A stretch of 64,000 nt of DNA from Stieleria sedimenti (GCF_025060895.1 NZ_JANZKV010000261.1:1-64000); one strand, 5' to 3'; shown: positions 44,518 through 54,330, counted from the stretch's first letter. Numbers and translations: made by a program. Notes: a model not told the origin generated them from the sequence alone.

Positions 44518-47085
44518 CTAATCGTCGAAGGAACCTGATTTGCCCTTGCGATACATGAATGAATCCGAAGTTAATAATGAAACGATGACCGCTCGAAAGC
44601 TTCCGCCGCTCTGCAAATACGCTTGATCGGCGTCAATCAACGTCAGTGAATCGGACAACATTTCGTTTCGCCCCATAAAGTAGCGAAATGCATGCCGAAT
44701 GATCGACTGCCGGACGCGATCTGATTTTGCCAGTCGATCAATCAAATCAAAGGCATCCTGCACGTCACCATCGAGTGCAGGATCACCGGTTCCCGACAAG
44801 GTCCCGGACGCATCGACCGGTTTTGTCTTGTACACATGAACGACGGTCTCGCCGTCGCCTTCGCGGATGATGTTCTCCGAATGTTCGAGACTCTCCTCGG
44901 TCCGATACCGACCGAAGTCGTCGAAGATCTCAAAAGTCAGTCCCAACGGATTCATGTGCTGATGGCACTTCCAACACTCCTGTCGCGTGGTCACCGAATT
45001 GAGACGTTCGCGCAACGTCCGGTGCGGATCTTCCGGAATCTGAGCATCAACCGTAATCGGTACATCAGGTACGCGCCCCGCCAGCAGCTTTTCACGAATC
45101 CAGCGTCCACGACGGACCGGATCGGTCGCCGTGTTTTGAGAATGTGCGAGTAGCCACGCCGGATGCGTCAAAATCCCCTTGCGATGCGCGATCTGAAACG
45201 GCTGTTCGATCGGGTAGTCCCACGTCTCGATGTCGGCATATTCACCGCGTGAGTAAACCCCATTGTAATGCAGCGGCCCCGCGCCCGTGACGTGTGGCAA
45301 GTTGTAGATTTCCGAATGGCGGTATTTCTGTCCGCCGTGAAAGAACCACGGGTAAGTGATCGGCGTGAGCCCTTTGCCGAACGTATTCTCAAAAAAGCTC
45401 ATGAACCGCTCGTAGTCACGGACATGCACCCGGCGACGGTCTTCCCGCAGGTCCTGAATTCGGAGAATCTGAAACAGCTCTTTGTGTTTTTCGAAGTTAT
45501 CCAACAGCGCCTGCTCGGTATCATTTTTCCAATCCGTCTGCTTCAAACCTTCGTAAGCGCGCCGCCACTGCTCGACAAGCTTTCGCCCCTCGTCGTCACC
45601 TGTGCTGCGTAGCACGAAATACTGGTCGGTGGTCAGCAGGCGGGCAAAGACATCTTGGTCCTCTCTCAAAATCGCATCGACAATGAGATCCGCCTCCCCC
45701 GTCACAGAACCAGCGGTTCCGCTGTAGCCTCGATCCAGATTGTCGTAGAACCCGCCGCTGCGGGCCACATCCTTGAACAACTTCGTGCTGTTGGGATAGC
45801 CGAAGAATTCGCGAAAGAATCGGTTGATCTTGGGATGCGTTACGGAACTTCCGTGAATCACAATCCCCGACAACGTGGGATCCGCCGCCCCATAAAACGA
45901 TCGCTGGTCGTTCAGCAGCCGGGTCACTTCGCGGTGATAGTCGTCTTTGGTCAACAACCGCCCGTCACGAGCCGCCTGAAAAAGTTGCTCATCCGGAATC
46001 CGATCATCAATCGCATATGCAATCGCATACGCAGCTTCACGCGGTGACAACTTGCGGCGACCAAAATCATCCGGCTTCCCCGCTCCAAATTCCAACCGAT
46101 ACAAGAACTCGGATTTCAGCAGGACGCTAATCAGCATTTGACGCAGCCCTTCGACGTTGCCCCCCAGATCCATCGCGGACTTCACCAACGGCAGATATTG
46201 ATCCAACTCCGATTCCGTCGCATCTCGTTGCAGCACGCAATCAAATTGTGCTTCAATGGCTGCAACCATTTCCTCTTCACTCGGCAGCGACTCCTTCTGC
46301 ACGACCGCAACAAATGATTCCGGTGAATAGGAGGGAACCCACTTGTCTTTCGGATTTGGGAACTGGAGCGTGCGTCGATCTTTTCCGTGATGCATCGCCG
46401 CAAAGATCTGCTTGTCGGCGATCCACTGGGCGTTATTGAGCATCACCAGCAAATGCCCCCCATCGAGCGTCGCCGTATCGTAGTATCGAACGCCTGAATG
46501 ATCCGGCAACACGATCGGATTTGTCACGCCGTAAAACTTTGATTGCCGCGATCGTCCTTCCAGTTTAAAGATCGCATTGACACGCTCGTGAAAGATTTGC
46601 GGACTCACCAGCCAGCGTCGCGGCGATGTAAACGGCTTCTCTGTGATCGAACCATCGAACAACGTTTCATGATCGACATAATTCCCATACGCCGGCTCAC
46701 GAAGCTTCTCATCCAGTTTGGACGCCTGCCGCGCCCGAAGCTCCTGCCGTAACCATCCGCTGAGCCGCTCACGTTGCGCAGCACTCGGCTGATCAGCATC
46801 CTCCGGCGGCATGAGATCAAAAAAGAGTTGATCCTGAACGCGATTGAGTAAGTCAATTTTTGCTCCCCGGTTCAACGTCGCAAACTGGTCAAACCGAACC
46901 CGCGCCTGTGCCGACTCTCCATGATGACAATCCACGCAAACCGATTCGATGATCGAATGAATCTCAATCGGCATTCTCAGCGCCGCGGATTCCTCCGCGT
47001 TCACCGTTAACGGCTCCATCCAAACGCCGATAGCTACAGCGGCAAACAGAACCGTCCACGACGAAGAATTCACATTAAAACGCAA
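44518..47085 (-). CDS. DUF1592/1588/1585 cytochrome-type protein
   Basis: 855 residues with a signal peptide. An N-terminal c-type haem site (CVDCHHGE, about residue 51) is followed by DUF1587/1595/1592-like segments and the C-terminal DUF1588 and DUF1585 regions. A second haem-type CWKCHQHMNPLG lies near 725, followed by EIFDDFGRYRTEE. The architecture is characteristic of planctomycetes and is nearly always next to a DUF1552 gene, as here. It is thought to be periplasmic; the reaction is unknown. First gene of the minus-strand cluster ending at 41175. Confidence 0.9.
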   Translation of the reverse strand: MRFNVNSSSWTVLFAAVAIGVWMEPLTVNAEESAALRMPIEIHSIIESVCVDCHHGESAQARVRFDQFATLNRGAKIDLLNRVQDQLFFDLMPPEDADQPSAAQRERLSGWLRQELRARQASKLDEKLREPAYGNYVDHETLFDGSITEKPFTSPRRWLVSPQIFHERVNAIFKLEGRSRQSKFYGVTNPIVLPDHSGVRYYDTATLDGGHLLVMLNNAQWIADKQIFAAMHHGKDRRTLQFPNPKDKWVPSYSPESFVAVVQKESLPSEEEMVAAIEAQFDCVLQRDATESELDQYLPLVKSAMDLGGNVEGLRQMLISVLLKSEFLYRLEFGAGKPDDFGRRKLSPREAAYAIAYAIDDRIPDEQLFQAARDGRLLTKDDYHREVTRLLNDQRSFYGAADPTLSGIVIHGSSVTHPKINRFFREFFGYPNSTKLFKDVARSGGFYDNLDRGYSGTAGSVTGEADLIVDAILREDQDVFARLLTTDQYFVLRSTGDDEGRKLVEQWRRAYEGLKQTDWKNDTEQALLDNFEKHKELFQILRIQDLREDRRRVHVRDYERFMSFFENTFGKGLTPITYPWFFHGGQKYRHSEIYNLPHVTGAGPLHYNGVYSRGEYADIETWDYPIEQPFQIAHRKGILTHPAWLLAHSQNTATDPVRRGRWIREKLLAGRVPDVPITVDAQIPEDPHRTLRERLNSVTTRQECWKCHQHMNPLGLTFEIFDDFGRYRTEESLEHSENIIREGDGETVVHVYKTKPVDASGTLSGTGDPALDGDVQDAFDLIDRLAKSDRVRQSIIRHAFRYFMGRNEMLSDSLTLIDADQAYLQSGGSFRAVIVSLLTSDSFMYRKGKSGSFDD

Positions 47086-47371
47086 ACGAATCTCCCAGAA
47101 ATCACGGCAGTACTGCGCGCCCCCCAGGGCGCGATGTCATCCGGAAGACGTTCCGAGCAAACTGACAGGACCTGCGAAATGAGCCTTCCACGCAAAACCA
47201 ACGATCGCGTGCAGGACCATCCTCACGTTATAAACAGTCGCCCGTCTTCAGTCCACGATCAGATCGCGTGCAATTCGCGTACGTGCTCCAATGTCGATTA
47301 GAATGTGGCGACTGTCCCTCTCTGTCCCAACGGGATGCTCCCCCCACATCCTTAGCACGTAGATTTCACCG

Positions 47372-48850
47372 ATGCCTGTGCCTCCAAAATCGATCGCATC
47401 TCTGGCGATTGTCGCGTTGTCGATCTTTGCCTCCTGGGGCAGGGCCCAGTCTGCCGAGTCGCCCCACATCGTCCTGATCCTGGTCGACGATATGGGGTAT
47501 GGGGATCCCAGCTGCTTCAATCCCGACAGCAAGATCCCGACCCCGAACATCGATTCCTTGGCGGCCGAAGGCATGCGGTTTACCGATGCACACGCGTCGG
47601 GGCCGCTGTGTCACATGTCGCGATACGGGCTGATGACCGGTCGCTATCCGTTTCGAATCAATGTGGGGCGTTGGCCCAAACAGGCGTTGATCGAGCCCGA
47701 CGAAGTCACCTTGCCGTCGCTGCTGCGGGACGTCGGTTATCGAACCGCGATGGTCGGCAAGTGGCACGTGGGGTTCGATGAGGACGGCTATGACAAACCC
47801 TTGCCCGGCGGTCCCGTCGATCGTGGATTCGATTCGTTCTTCGGCATCCGGGCGTCAACGGATATTCCACCGTACTTCTACATCCGAGACCGGATGGCGG
47901 TCGCGCCGCCGTCGGATTCGATCGAGGCGAATCAAAGCGACGGCTGGTCGCCGATCCAAGGCGCTTTTTGGCGGGCCGGCGGGATCGCACCGGGAATGGA
48001 ACTGAAAGACGTCTTGCCAAAATTCACCGACGAAGCTTGCCAGGTGATCCAGTCGCACGCCGGCCGCGATCAACCGCTGATGTTGTACGTGGCTTATCCG
48101 GCGCCCCACACGCCGTGGTTGCCCGCCGATGAGTTTGCCGGCAAGTCCGGCGCGGGGATGTACGGTGATTTTGCGATGATGGTCGATGCGATGATCGGCA
48201 AGATTCTCAAGCAACTCGATGCGGCAAAGATGACCGACGACACGTTGGTGATCTTCACCAGCGACAACGGCCCGGTCTGGTACGAAACCGACGTCGAACG
48301 TTTCGGACACGACAGCTCGGGCGGACTGCGCGGCATGAAAGCCGATGCCTGGGAATGCGGCCACCGGATGCCGATGATCGCGCGTTGGCCGGGAACCGTT
48401 GCGGCCAATTCGGTCAGCGACAAAACAATCAGCTTCGTCGATTTCCTCGCCACCGCCGACGAACTGACCGGTGCAAAAGTCTTCCAAAACAAAGACAAGA
48501 CGGATGTCGGACCGGACAGTTTCAGCTTTCTCGGCGAACTGACCGGAAAACCCTCCACAGCGCCCCAACGTCCATCCCTCGCACTCCAAAGCGGCAAAGG
48601 CCTGATGACGATTCGCCGTGGGGACTGGAAGTTCATCGACGGAGACGGATCGGGAGGGTTCAGCGATCGCGGCACCAAGGGCAATCCCAAGAATTCGAAA
48701 GGCCAACTTTACAATTTGGCCGAGGACCTCGGGGAAACGCACAACGTGGTTGACCAGCATCCGGAGCTGGTTGAATCGTTGCGTGAAGAGCTGGCGGCCA
48801 TCAAGCAGACAGCGCGAAGCCGTGACTTGACGGCGAAGGGAGCGCGTTGA
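47372..48850 (+). CDS. Secreted sulfatase with altered active-site motif
   Basis: 492 residues, signal peptide MPVPPKSIASLAIVALSIFA and mature N-terminus HIVLILVDDMGYGDPSCFNP, which supplies the calcium-binding Asp pair. The alkaline-phosphatase-fold features KWHVGF, SDNGPVWYE and the C-terminal RRGDWKFIDGDGSGGF are normal. The formylglycine motif reads C80-H-M-S-R84 instead of C-x-P-x-R, so Pro is replaced by Met82. Activation by standard formylglycine-generating enzyme may be impaired. It faces away from the DUF1592 gene across a 286-bp gap without obvious signals. The substrate is probably an algal sulfated sugar. Confidence 0.9.
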   Translation: MPVPPKSIASLAIVALSIFASWGRAQSAESPHIVLILVDDMGYGDPSCFNPDSKIPTPNIDSLAAEGMRFTDAHASGPLCHMSRYGLMTGRYPFRINVGRWPKQALIEPDEVTLPSLLRDVGYRTAMVGKWHVGFDEDGYDKPLPGGPVDRGFDSFFGIRASTDIPPYFYIRDRMAVAPPSDSIEANQSDGWSPIQGAFWRAGGIAPGMELKDVLPKFTDEACQVIQSHAGRDQPLMLYVAYPAPHTPWLPADEFAGKSGAGMYGDFAMMVDAMIGKILKQLDAAKMTDDTLVIFTSDNGPVWYETDVERFGHDSSGGLRGMKADAWECGHRMPMIARWPGTVAANSVSDKTISFVDFLATADELTGAKVFQNKDKTDVGPDSFSFLGELTGKPSTAPQRPSLALQSGKGLMTIRRGDWKFIDGDGSGGFSDRGTKGNPKNSKGQLYNLAEDLGETHNVVDQHPELVESLREELAAIKQTARSRDLTAKGAR

Positions 48851-48938
48851 TCACGAGCGACCGCCCATGCAGTCGGGCGACGCTGCCGTAAGATGATTGC
48901 TGTTCTCCAGACGCGCAACCAAATCGTCGGGTGCGAAG

Positions 48939-49715
48939 ATGTACTCCGTTTTATCAACGCTACTGGGAATTGCCGCCGCGCTGTCCGCGATCGCGATCTT
49001 CGCGAATCAGTTCGTGTTGCGGGCCCAGCCGTTCTGGGCCAGTCTCGGATGGACCGTGTTGGGCGGAGGGACATTCTTTCTCTCGAGCGTATGGCTTGAC
49101 CGTTTGGATGCCAAACGCAGCGGACGTACGCCGACCAAAATTCTCCCAACAGCAATGAGGGCTTTGCAATTCCTGCTGCTCGCCTACACGCTCCTGGCAA
49201 TCGGGAGTTGGTTTGCGATTGTCTTCTTTGTCGGATTCCAGCTGCCTGCGGGTGATCAATGGGACGCGGCGGCAGCTCGGCTCGCCTTTTGCCTTGGCGT
49301 GTTCTTTTTTAGCATTTGCTGGTATTCGCTGACGGTGACGATCGCCTACCGGGTTTTCGAAAACCGTGTCGATGACGATTGGCTCCAGTCGCTCGGCAAC
49401 AAACCTACCGCGCAGCAAGTTCAAAAGGACGTTGCCGCGGAGTTTCCGAATGGGTTGGTCGTCGCGATCGGTATCGCCTGCGTTGCGGTCTTGATGGACG
49501 TTCATCAGCTCGCCGTTCCCATCCTGGCGAAAAATGCGTTCGGACGTCGGGCACGGAAACTAAATCGGATGCTTCTTCTGGCACTGTCCTATCCGAATAC
49601 GGTTGACCTGTTTGCGGCCTTTATCGGATTGACCTGCATCGTGACGCTGTTGTGTCGATTGCATCACCGATTGAGTTCGCCACCGGATGACAACGGGCGT
49701 CAATCAATGGAATGA
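48939..49715 (+). CDS. Six-helix membrane protein of unknown family
   Basis: 258 residues from the ATG at 48939 (MYSVLSTLLGIAAALSAIAI). Six membrane helices: about 2-26, 31-53, 72-97, 109-133, 171-198 and 220-242, with a soluble helix between 4 and 5 (VFENRVDDDWLQSLGNKPTA). No conserved catalytic residue is recognised. It follows the sulfatase by 88 bp on the same strand and faces the PQQ-like gene tail-to-tail. It is probably an ordinary inner-membrane protein. Confidence 0.72.
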   Translation: MYSVLSTLLGIAAALSAIAIFANQFVLRAQPFWASLGWTVLGGGTFFLSSVWLDRLDAKRSGRTPTKILPTAMRALQFLLLAYTLLAIGSWFAIVFFVGFQLPAGDQWDAAAARLAFCLGVFFFSICWYSLTVTIAYRVFENRVDDDWLQSLGNKPTAQQVQKDVAAEFPNGLVVAIGIACVAVLMDVHQLAVPILAKNAFGRRARKLNRMLLLALSYPNTVDLFAAFIGLTCIVTLLCRLHHRLSSPPDDNGRQSME

Positions 49716-49749
49716 TCGGTCGACGTCTTAAAACGCAATGACCGCAGTT

Positions 49750-50994
49750 TCAATTGCCGATGCAATACAGATATTTGTCGCTGCGCAAATAAAGCTTGCC
49801 ATCGGCGACGATCGGGCTGGCGTTGAAGGTGCTGCGATCATCGAGCCGGTTGTGGGCGAGTTGCTCAAACTCGGGCTTGGCGGCCAAGACGTAGGTGCCG
49901 CCGTTGCGGGTGACGACGTACAGCTTGCCATCGCCGACCAGGGCGGACGCGTAAGGCTGCCCTCGAAATCGTTCGGCGTAGATCACTTCGCCATCGGCAA
50001 GTCGCACGCAGTAAGCGATCGTGTTGCGGTCGCTGACCCAATACAGGTGCCCGTCGTGAATCACCGGCGAAACGACATTCGCGCCCGCCTTGGCTTCCCA
50101 CAATCGATGCGTGTCCGTGACGTCACCGCGGCCACCGGCGCGCACCGCGATGGCACGCGACGTTCGCCCGCCAATGACGTAAACGACGCCGTCTTGCGAG
50201 ACAATGCTCGGGCAAACGTAGTCTTGGATCCCGTCGCAGTTCCACAACGGTGCGCCGGTCGCCGGGTCAAACGCCAAGATTTTGTCTTTGACGCTGACCG
50301 CCAGTTCCTGCTTGCCGCCACCGACGTCGACCAGGTGCGGAGTATTCCAGGAAGCCTTCATCCCGTCGGCACGCCAAACCTCCTGGCCGTCGTTCTTGTT
50401 GATCGCCACCAGCGAACCGCTTTCGACACTCGCGTTGACGATCACCAGATTTTTGTACAAGACCGGCGAGGTGCCACAGCCCCAACCGTGCGTCTGGTCG
50501 CCCACGTCGGCCTGCCAGAGTTGATTTCCATCCAAGTCGAATTTCAACACACCGGTCTTGCCGAAGAAGACATACAAGAACTCGCCGTCGGTTGCCGGGG
50601 TTGCTGCCGCGTAGCCGTGGTCTCGCACGCGCTCCGATTCGGGCAGCTTGGGCTGGACGTGTTGATCCCAGACGATCGTTCCGTCGCTCGTCAGACAGAC
50701 GACGTGCAGCGTCAGGTCTTCCATCCGTTCGGAATTTTCGCGGTCGATGCCGTAACCGCTGTAACAGGTCAGGTACAGGCGATCCCCGAGCGCGATCGGA
50801 CTCGAGGCACCATATCCGGGTAGCTCCGTTTTCCAGGCGACGTTCTCCGATTCGCTCCAGACCAGCGGCAGATTGGTTTCACTCGTCACGCCCTGGCCAC
50901 CGGGGCCGCGAAATTGGGGCCAATCGGCGGCATCTAAATTCGAAACCATCATGGCTGTAGAAAGCAACATCACCGAAACCGGGACAACTCGCAT
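49750..50994 (-). CDS. Secreted PQQ-like beta-propeller protein
   Basis: About 414 residues from the ATG at 50994, where MRVVPVSVMLLSTAMMVSNL forms a signal peptide. The propeller units show the WPQFRGPGGQGV and LPLVWSESENVAWKTELPGY start used by planctomycete PQQ-like proteins, then blade motifs GSLVAINKNDGQEVWRADG, LAFDPATGAPLWNCDGI and GGTYVLAAK. The fold is that of bacterial quinoprotein and BamB-type proteins, but residues for PQQ binding are not evident. It probably binds rather than oxidises. It is the partner of two more propellers on the right. Confidence 0.88.
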   Translation of the reverse strand: MRVVPVSVMLLSTAMMVSNLDAADWPQFRGPGGQGVTSETNLPLVWSESENVAWKTELPGYGASSPIALGDRLYLTCYSGYGIDRENSERMEDLTLHVVCLTSDGTIVWDQHVQPKLPESERVRDHGYAAATPATDGEFLYVFFGKTGVLKFDLDGNQLWQADVGDQTHGWGCGTSPVLYKNLVIVNASVESGSLVAINKNDGQEVWRADGMKASWNTPHLVDVGGGKQELAVSVKDKILAFDPATGAPLWNCDGIQDYVCPSIVSQDGVVYVIGGRTSRAIAVRAGGRGDVTDTHRLWEAKAGANVVSPVIHDGHLYWVSDRNTIAYCVRLADGEVIYAERFRGQPYASALVGDGKLYVVTRNGGTYVLAAKPEFEQLAHNRLDDRSTFNASPIVADGKLYLRSDKYLYCIGN

Positions 50995-51173
50995 GGCATT
51001 TCTCGCGGTGGGGGAGGCAAACGGGGCAAAACGCACTCAACGGCACTTCAACTCAGCGACGCATTATAGAATGCCCCGGGTGCTCGGTGCGCCGGGGCGG
51101 GGGAACGGTGTCGAGGGGAGGTGTGGCAGAATGATTCGGGGCAGAATGATGACCTTGATCGATCGACGGACCA

Positions 51174-52103
51174 CTACGGCAACGCGATCCGTTGGAGCGC
51201 ACCGTCGCTGCCGCCGACGACGGCGTTTCCGCCGGACGGATCGACGGCGATCGTGTAGGCCCGACCCTCGATCGCCGGGATGCCGTCGGAAACCTCGACG
51301 GTTTCCGGGTTGACCAAATAGACCCGCCCATCGTTGCAGCAAGCGGCGATCCGTGAACCATCACGCACCCACCGGATCTGGCGAGGCTGGGACGGCAGTC
51401 TGGCAAACCGCACCATGCGTCCGATCGTCGGCTGCCAAAACCGTACCGTTTGATCGTCGCTGGCCGAAGCGATCATCGGCAGGCCTTCACGCGGGGGACG
51501 CACCGCGACGCTGCCGACCGGTTGGAGATGGATCGCCATGCTGCGAATCAGCGTTCCGGTTTCGATCTCCCAAACGCGAAGACTCTGGTCGCCGCCGGCA
51601 CTGACCAGCAGCCGCGGGTCATGCAGATGACCGATCGCCCAAACCCCACGGGAGTGCCCTTTCAGCGTCACCGATTTCTCGCCCGTCGAGGTGTCCCATA
51701 GCAAGATCTGGTGGTCCAGGCTGGCCGAGACCAAGGTGGTTTCGTCCAACCAGTCGACGGCCATCACCGAATCAAAATGCCCATTCAGGACACGCAGCGA
51801 TTTGCCATCAGGCCAGGACAGGATTTCGACGGTGCCGTCTTCCGCGGGCGTCCCACCGGCGACGGCCAGCCGATCGCCGCCGGGGGCAAACGCCAGCTCG
51901 TGAAGATTCGGAGACGACGTTTGAATCGTTGTCAGCGGCTTGAGATCCGGCCAGCCGTACACCGTGACTCCGGCTTGAGAACACGCGACCACCGACGATC
52001 CATCGGGAGCAAACACGACGGAGGTGATCGGGGGGGCGGCGCCGCAATCAACGGCGACCGAGATCGTCATCAGAACAAAAACAGAGCTAACAAGTTTCAG
52101 CAT
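51174..52103 (-). CDS. Secreted WD40-repeat protein
   Basis: About 309 residues from the ATG at 52103 with signal peptide MLKLVSSVFVLMTISVAVDC. Six to seven WD40 blades are visible: SVVFAPDGSSVVACS, LAFAPGGDRLAVAGG, VDWLDETTLVSASLDHQILL ending WDTSTGE, LLVSAGGDQSLRVWE, MIASASDDQTVRFWQ and YTIAVDPSGGNAVVGGS. It is a binding scaffold. It lies 180 bp from the PQQ-like gene on the same strand. Confidence 0.88.
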   Translation of the reverse strand: MLKLVSSVFVLMTISVAVDCGAAPPITSVVFAPDGSSVVACSQAGVTVYGWPDLKPLTTIQTSSPNLHELAFAPGGDRLAVAGGTPAEDGTVEILSWPDGKSLRVLNGHFDSVMAVDWLDETTLVSASLDHQILLWDTSTGEKSVTLKGHSRGVWAIGHLHDPRLLVSAGGDQSLRVWEIETGTLIRSMAIHLQPVGSVAVRPPREGLPMIASASDDQTVRFWQPTIGRMVRFARLPSQPRQIRWVRDGSRIAACCNDGRVYLVNPETVEVSDGIPAIEGRAYTIAVDPSGGNAVVGGSDGALQRIALP

Positions 52104-52115
52104 GACATTGATCAA

Positions 52116-52208
52116 GTGGGGTAAGCTTCCAGCTTGCCATCCGCGTTGGACCGGCAAACCGGAAGCTTACCCGTGGCTTTGGATTGGCAAACCGGAAGCT
52201 TACCCCAC
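52116..52208. repeat. Complex repeat of the AAGCTTCCAGCTT family
   Basis: The left arm (52116-52138, GTGGGGTAAGCTTCCAGCTTG) is answered by two inverted near-copies (52153-52176 and 52186-52208, GGCAAACCGGAAGCTTACCCC). It fills the gap between the divergent WD40 and PQQ-like genes and relates in sequence to the repeat at the right end of the window. Confidence 0.65.
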
Positions 52209-52349
52209 TTTGGGCTCCGTTACAGTTTGATACTGAACGCTTTTGTTTTAGCGTGGCAATGGACGTGGGTGTCACTCACAATGCGCTCGCACAATGCGCT
52301 CGCCTGGTCCCCGCATTTCACCTTGCTTTTTGCCGTTGAGTGGTCTTCT

Positions 52350-53708
52350 ATGACAAAATCTCTGTTCGATCGACCATCGTTGACGGTCGTTTTACTGATC
52401 GGGGTGTGGTGCATTTTCGACACCACCAGTGACGCCGACGAAAATTGGAGTCGGTTTCGCGGACCGGATGCGACCGGCGTGGTGGCCGACGACCCGCGTT
52501 TGCCGACCCAGTGGGATCTAACCAAAAACGTCGCCTGGTCGATCAAGGTTCCCGGTCAGGGCTGGGGCAGTCCGATCGTTGTCGGCAAACGCGTCTTCGT
52601 GTCATCGGTCGTCGCCGATGAAGAGAACATCCAGCCCCAAAAAGGACTGTATCTCGGCAAAGGTGTTCGTGATCCGGCCAAGGGGATTCACCACTGGATG
52701 GTTTACTGTTTCGATTTGAACAGCGGAAAAGAACTCTGGCAACATGAAGCAAAGACAGGGCGCCCGGTCGTACCGCGTCACCCCAAAAGCTCGTACGCCG
52801 CCGAAACACCGACCACCGACGGCCAGCGTCTGTACGTGTTATTTGGTGACGTCGGATTGTATTGCTACAGCCTGGATGGCGAACCGCTTTGGTCGCGCGA
52901 AATTGAACCGCGAAAAACCAATTTGGATTATGGTGCCGCCGCGTCACCGGTGGTTCATGACGGCCAGGTGATCGTCGTGTACGACAACTTGGAATCATCA
53001 TGGATCGCGGCCTTTGATGCGAAGACGGGCGCAGAGAAATGGCGAACCCCGCGTGACGAAACCCATTCCTGGGCCACACCGTTGGTCTGGGAACATGATC
53101 AACGCACCGAAATCGTCGTGACGGGGCGAAAGAAGAATCGCAGCTACTCGCTCGGCGGCGACCTGTTGTGGGAATTCGATGGCGACATGTCGGTGTTGGT
53201 GATTCCGTCGCCGTTTGCAGCACACGGCTATTGTTACCTCGCCTCGGGATACGTCGGTGATTCGCACCGTCCGACGTTTGCGATTCGTCCGGGTGCCAGC
53301 GGTGACATCACACCCGACGGCGACTTCAGCGACAGCGAGTTCATTCAGTGGTACCAGCCCACCGCGTCGCCGTACAACACGTCCCAAATCGTCTACGGCG
53401 ATTACCTGTATACCGTTTACGATCAAGGCTTCATGACCTGTCACGACGCCAAGACCGGCGAGGAGGTCTATGGCAAACGCCGGTTCTCGCCGTCGGGTTC
53501 GTTCACCGCATCGCCTTGGGCGTATGACGGCAAAGTCTTTTGCCTCAGCGAAGACGGATTGACCTACGTGGTGCAAGCGGGCCGCGACTTCGAAATCCTG
53601 CACACCAATCCGCTCGACGAACTTTGCATCGCGACCCCGAGCGTTGCCGACGGGCGATTGCTGATTCGCACGTTGACGAAGCTGGTTTGCATCACCAACG
53701 ACGAATAG
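52350..53708 (+). CDS. Secreted PQQ-like beta-propeller protein
   Basis: About 452 residues from the ATG at 52350, where MTKSLFDRPSLTVVLLIGVW is a signal peptide; upstream in-frame codons lie in the repeat region. The conserved start NWSRFRGPDATGVV and LTKNVAWSIKVPGQGWGSP match the gene at 49750. Blades include YCYSLDGEPLWSREIEP, IAAFDAKTGAEKWRTP and MTCHDAKTGEEVYGKRRF. It may be a paralogue of the minus-strand gene, diverged in sequence. No PQQ or metal site is clear. Confidence 0.88.
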   Translation: MTKSLFDRPSLTVVLLIGVWCIFDTTSDADENWSRFRGPDATGVVADDPRLPTQWDLTKNVAWSIKVPGQGWGSPIVVGKRVFVSSVVADEENIQPQKGLYLGKGVRDPAKGIHHWMVYCFDLNSGKELWQHEAKTGRPVVPRHPKSSYAAETPTTDGQRLYVLFGDVGLYCYSLDGEPLWSREIEPRKTNLDYGAAASPVVHDGQVIVVYDNLESSWIAAFDAKTGAEKWRTPRDETHSWATPLVWEHDQRTEIVVTGRKKNRSYSLGGDLLWEFDGDMSVLVIPSPFAAHGYCYLASGYVGDSHRPTFAIRPGASGDITPDGDFSDSEFIQWYQPTASPYNTSQIVYGDYLYTVYDQGFMTCHDAKTGEEVYGKRRFSPSGSFTASPWAYDGKVFCLSEDGLTYVVQAGRDFEILHTNPLDELCIATPSVADGRLLIRTLTKLVCITNDE

Positions 53709-53747
53709 CCGAAGCCCCCGAAGCAACGCGTCTGAAATCTTCGCCGC

Positions 53748-53776
53748 GTAGGGCATGCTGTGCATGCCAACGGGCC
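53748..53776. repeat. 29-bp dispersed palindromic repeat, copy 2
   Basis: Identical (as reverse complement) to 9986-10014, 40 bp after a stop codon. A copy of the GGCTTCCAGCCT theme (half-arm CTGGAAGCCTATCCCAC at 53803-53826) follows directly, so two repeat families stack in this gap. Confidence 0.75.
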
Positions 53777-53949
53777 GTCAGGCACAGTCCGCCGATGCTC
53801 GATGACAGGCTGGAAGCCTATCCCACTCGAAAGATCCGAAGCGTCACCTGTTTACAAATCGATACGCGCCAGACGCCAGGGTCCGTTGAGCCCCTGAGCA
53901 TGGACAGTCCAGTCTCAACCGACCGCGATTCGCAAACTGAAGTTTCAAG

Positions 53950-54330
53950 ATGTCGACCACACCCGCTCCGTCGATTCCCCGACGACATGATCTCGACGCG
54001 CTCCGGGCGATCGCGATGTTGCTGGGCATTGCCCTGCCATCCTACTGGCTGTATTTGACCCACATCCCGCTTATCATTTATGCGCAGTACTGGGTTCGTG
54101 ATTACCCGCTGCCGCCGTTTTTAAAATTTCTGATCGTTTGCGTGGTCACGAGCGTCTTACTCCTACTCAGCTATCAGCTATTGATCCGCTACACGCCGAT
54201 CGGAACCCTGCTCAACGGCAAGCGGAATCGCCCGAAAGCCGCGTCAGCGGCAACGGATTCAGGCGCAACGGATTCTGAATCATCCACAACCGTCGGGCGT
54301 CCCCAGCCCGCCGAAGGAAGTGTCGCATGA
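53950..54330 (+). pseudogene. Internally deleted acyltransferase-3 family gene
   Basis: 126 residues. The first part (RRHDLDALRAIAMLLGIAL) is the start of acyltransferase-3 family membrane proteins, and the next residues (SYWLYLTHIPLIIYAQYWVR, then LIRYTPIGTLLNGKR) are the end of the same family. About 250 residues and eight or so helices are missing in between, yet the frame stays open. The active-site His of the family (usually in helix 1) is lost, so no acyl transfer is expected. It overlaps the response regulator start (ATGA), suggesting the truncated reading frame is still transcribed and translated. It may be a relic or a small membrane protein with a new role. Confidence 0.75.

Noticed and set aside
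52134-52349. N-terminal extension of the PQQ-like protein
   Set aside because: These codons lie in the palindromic repeat, and the signal peptide starts at 52350.
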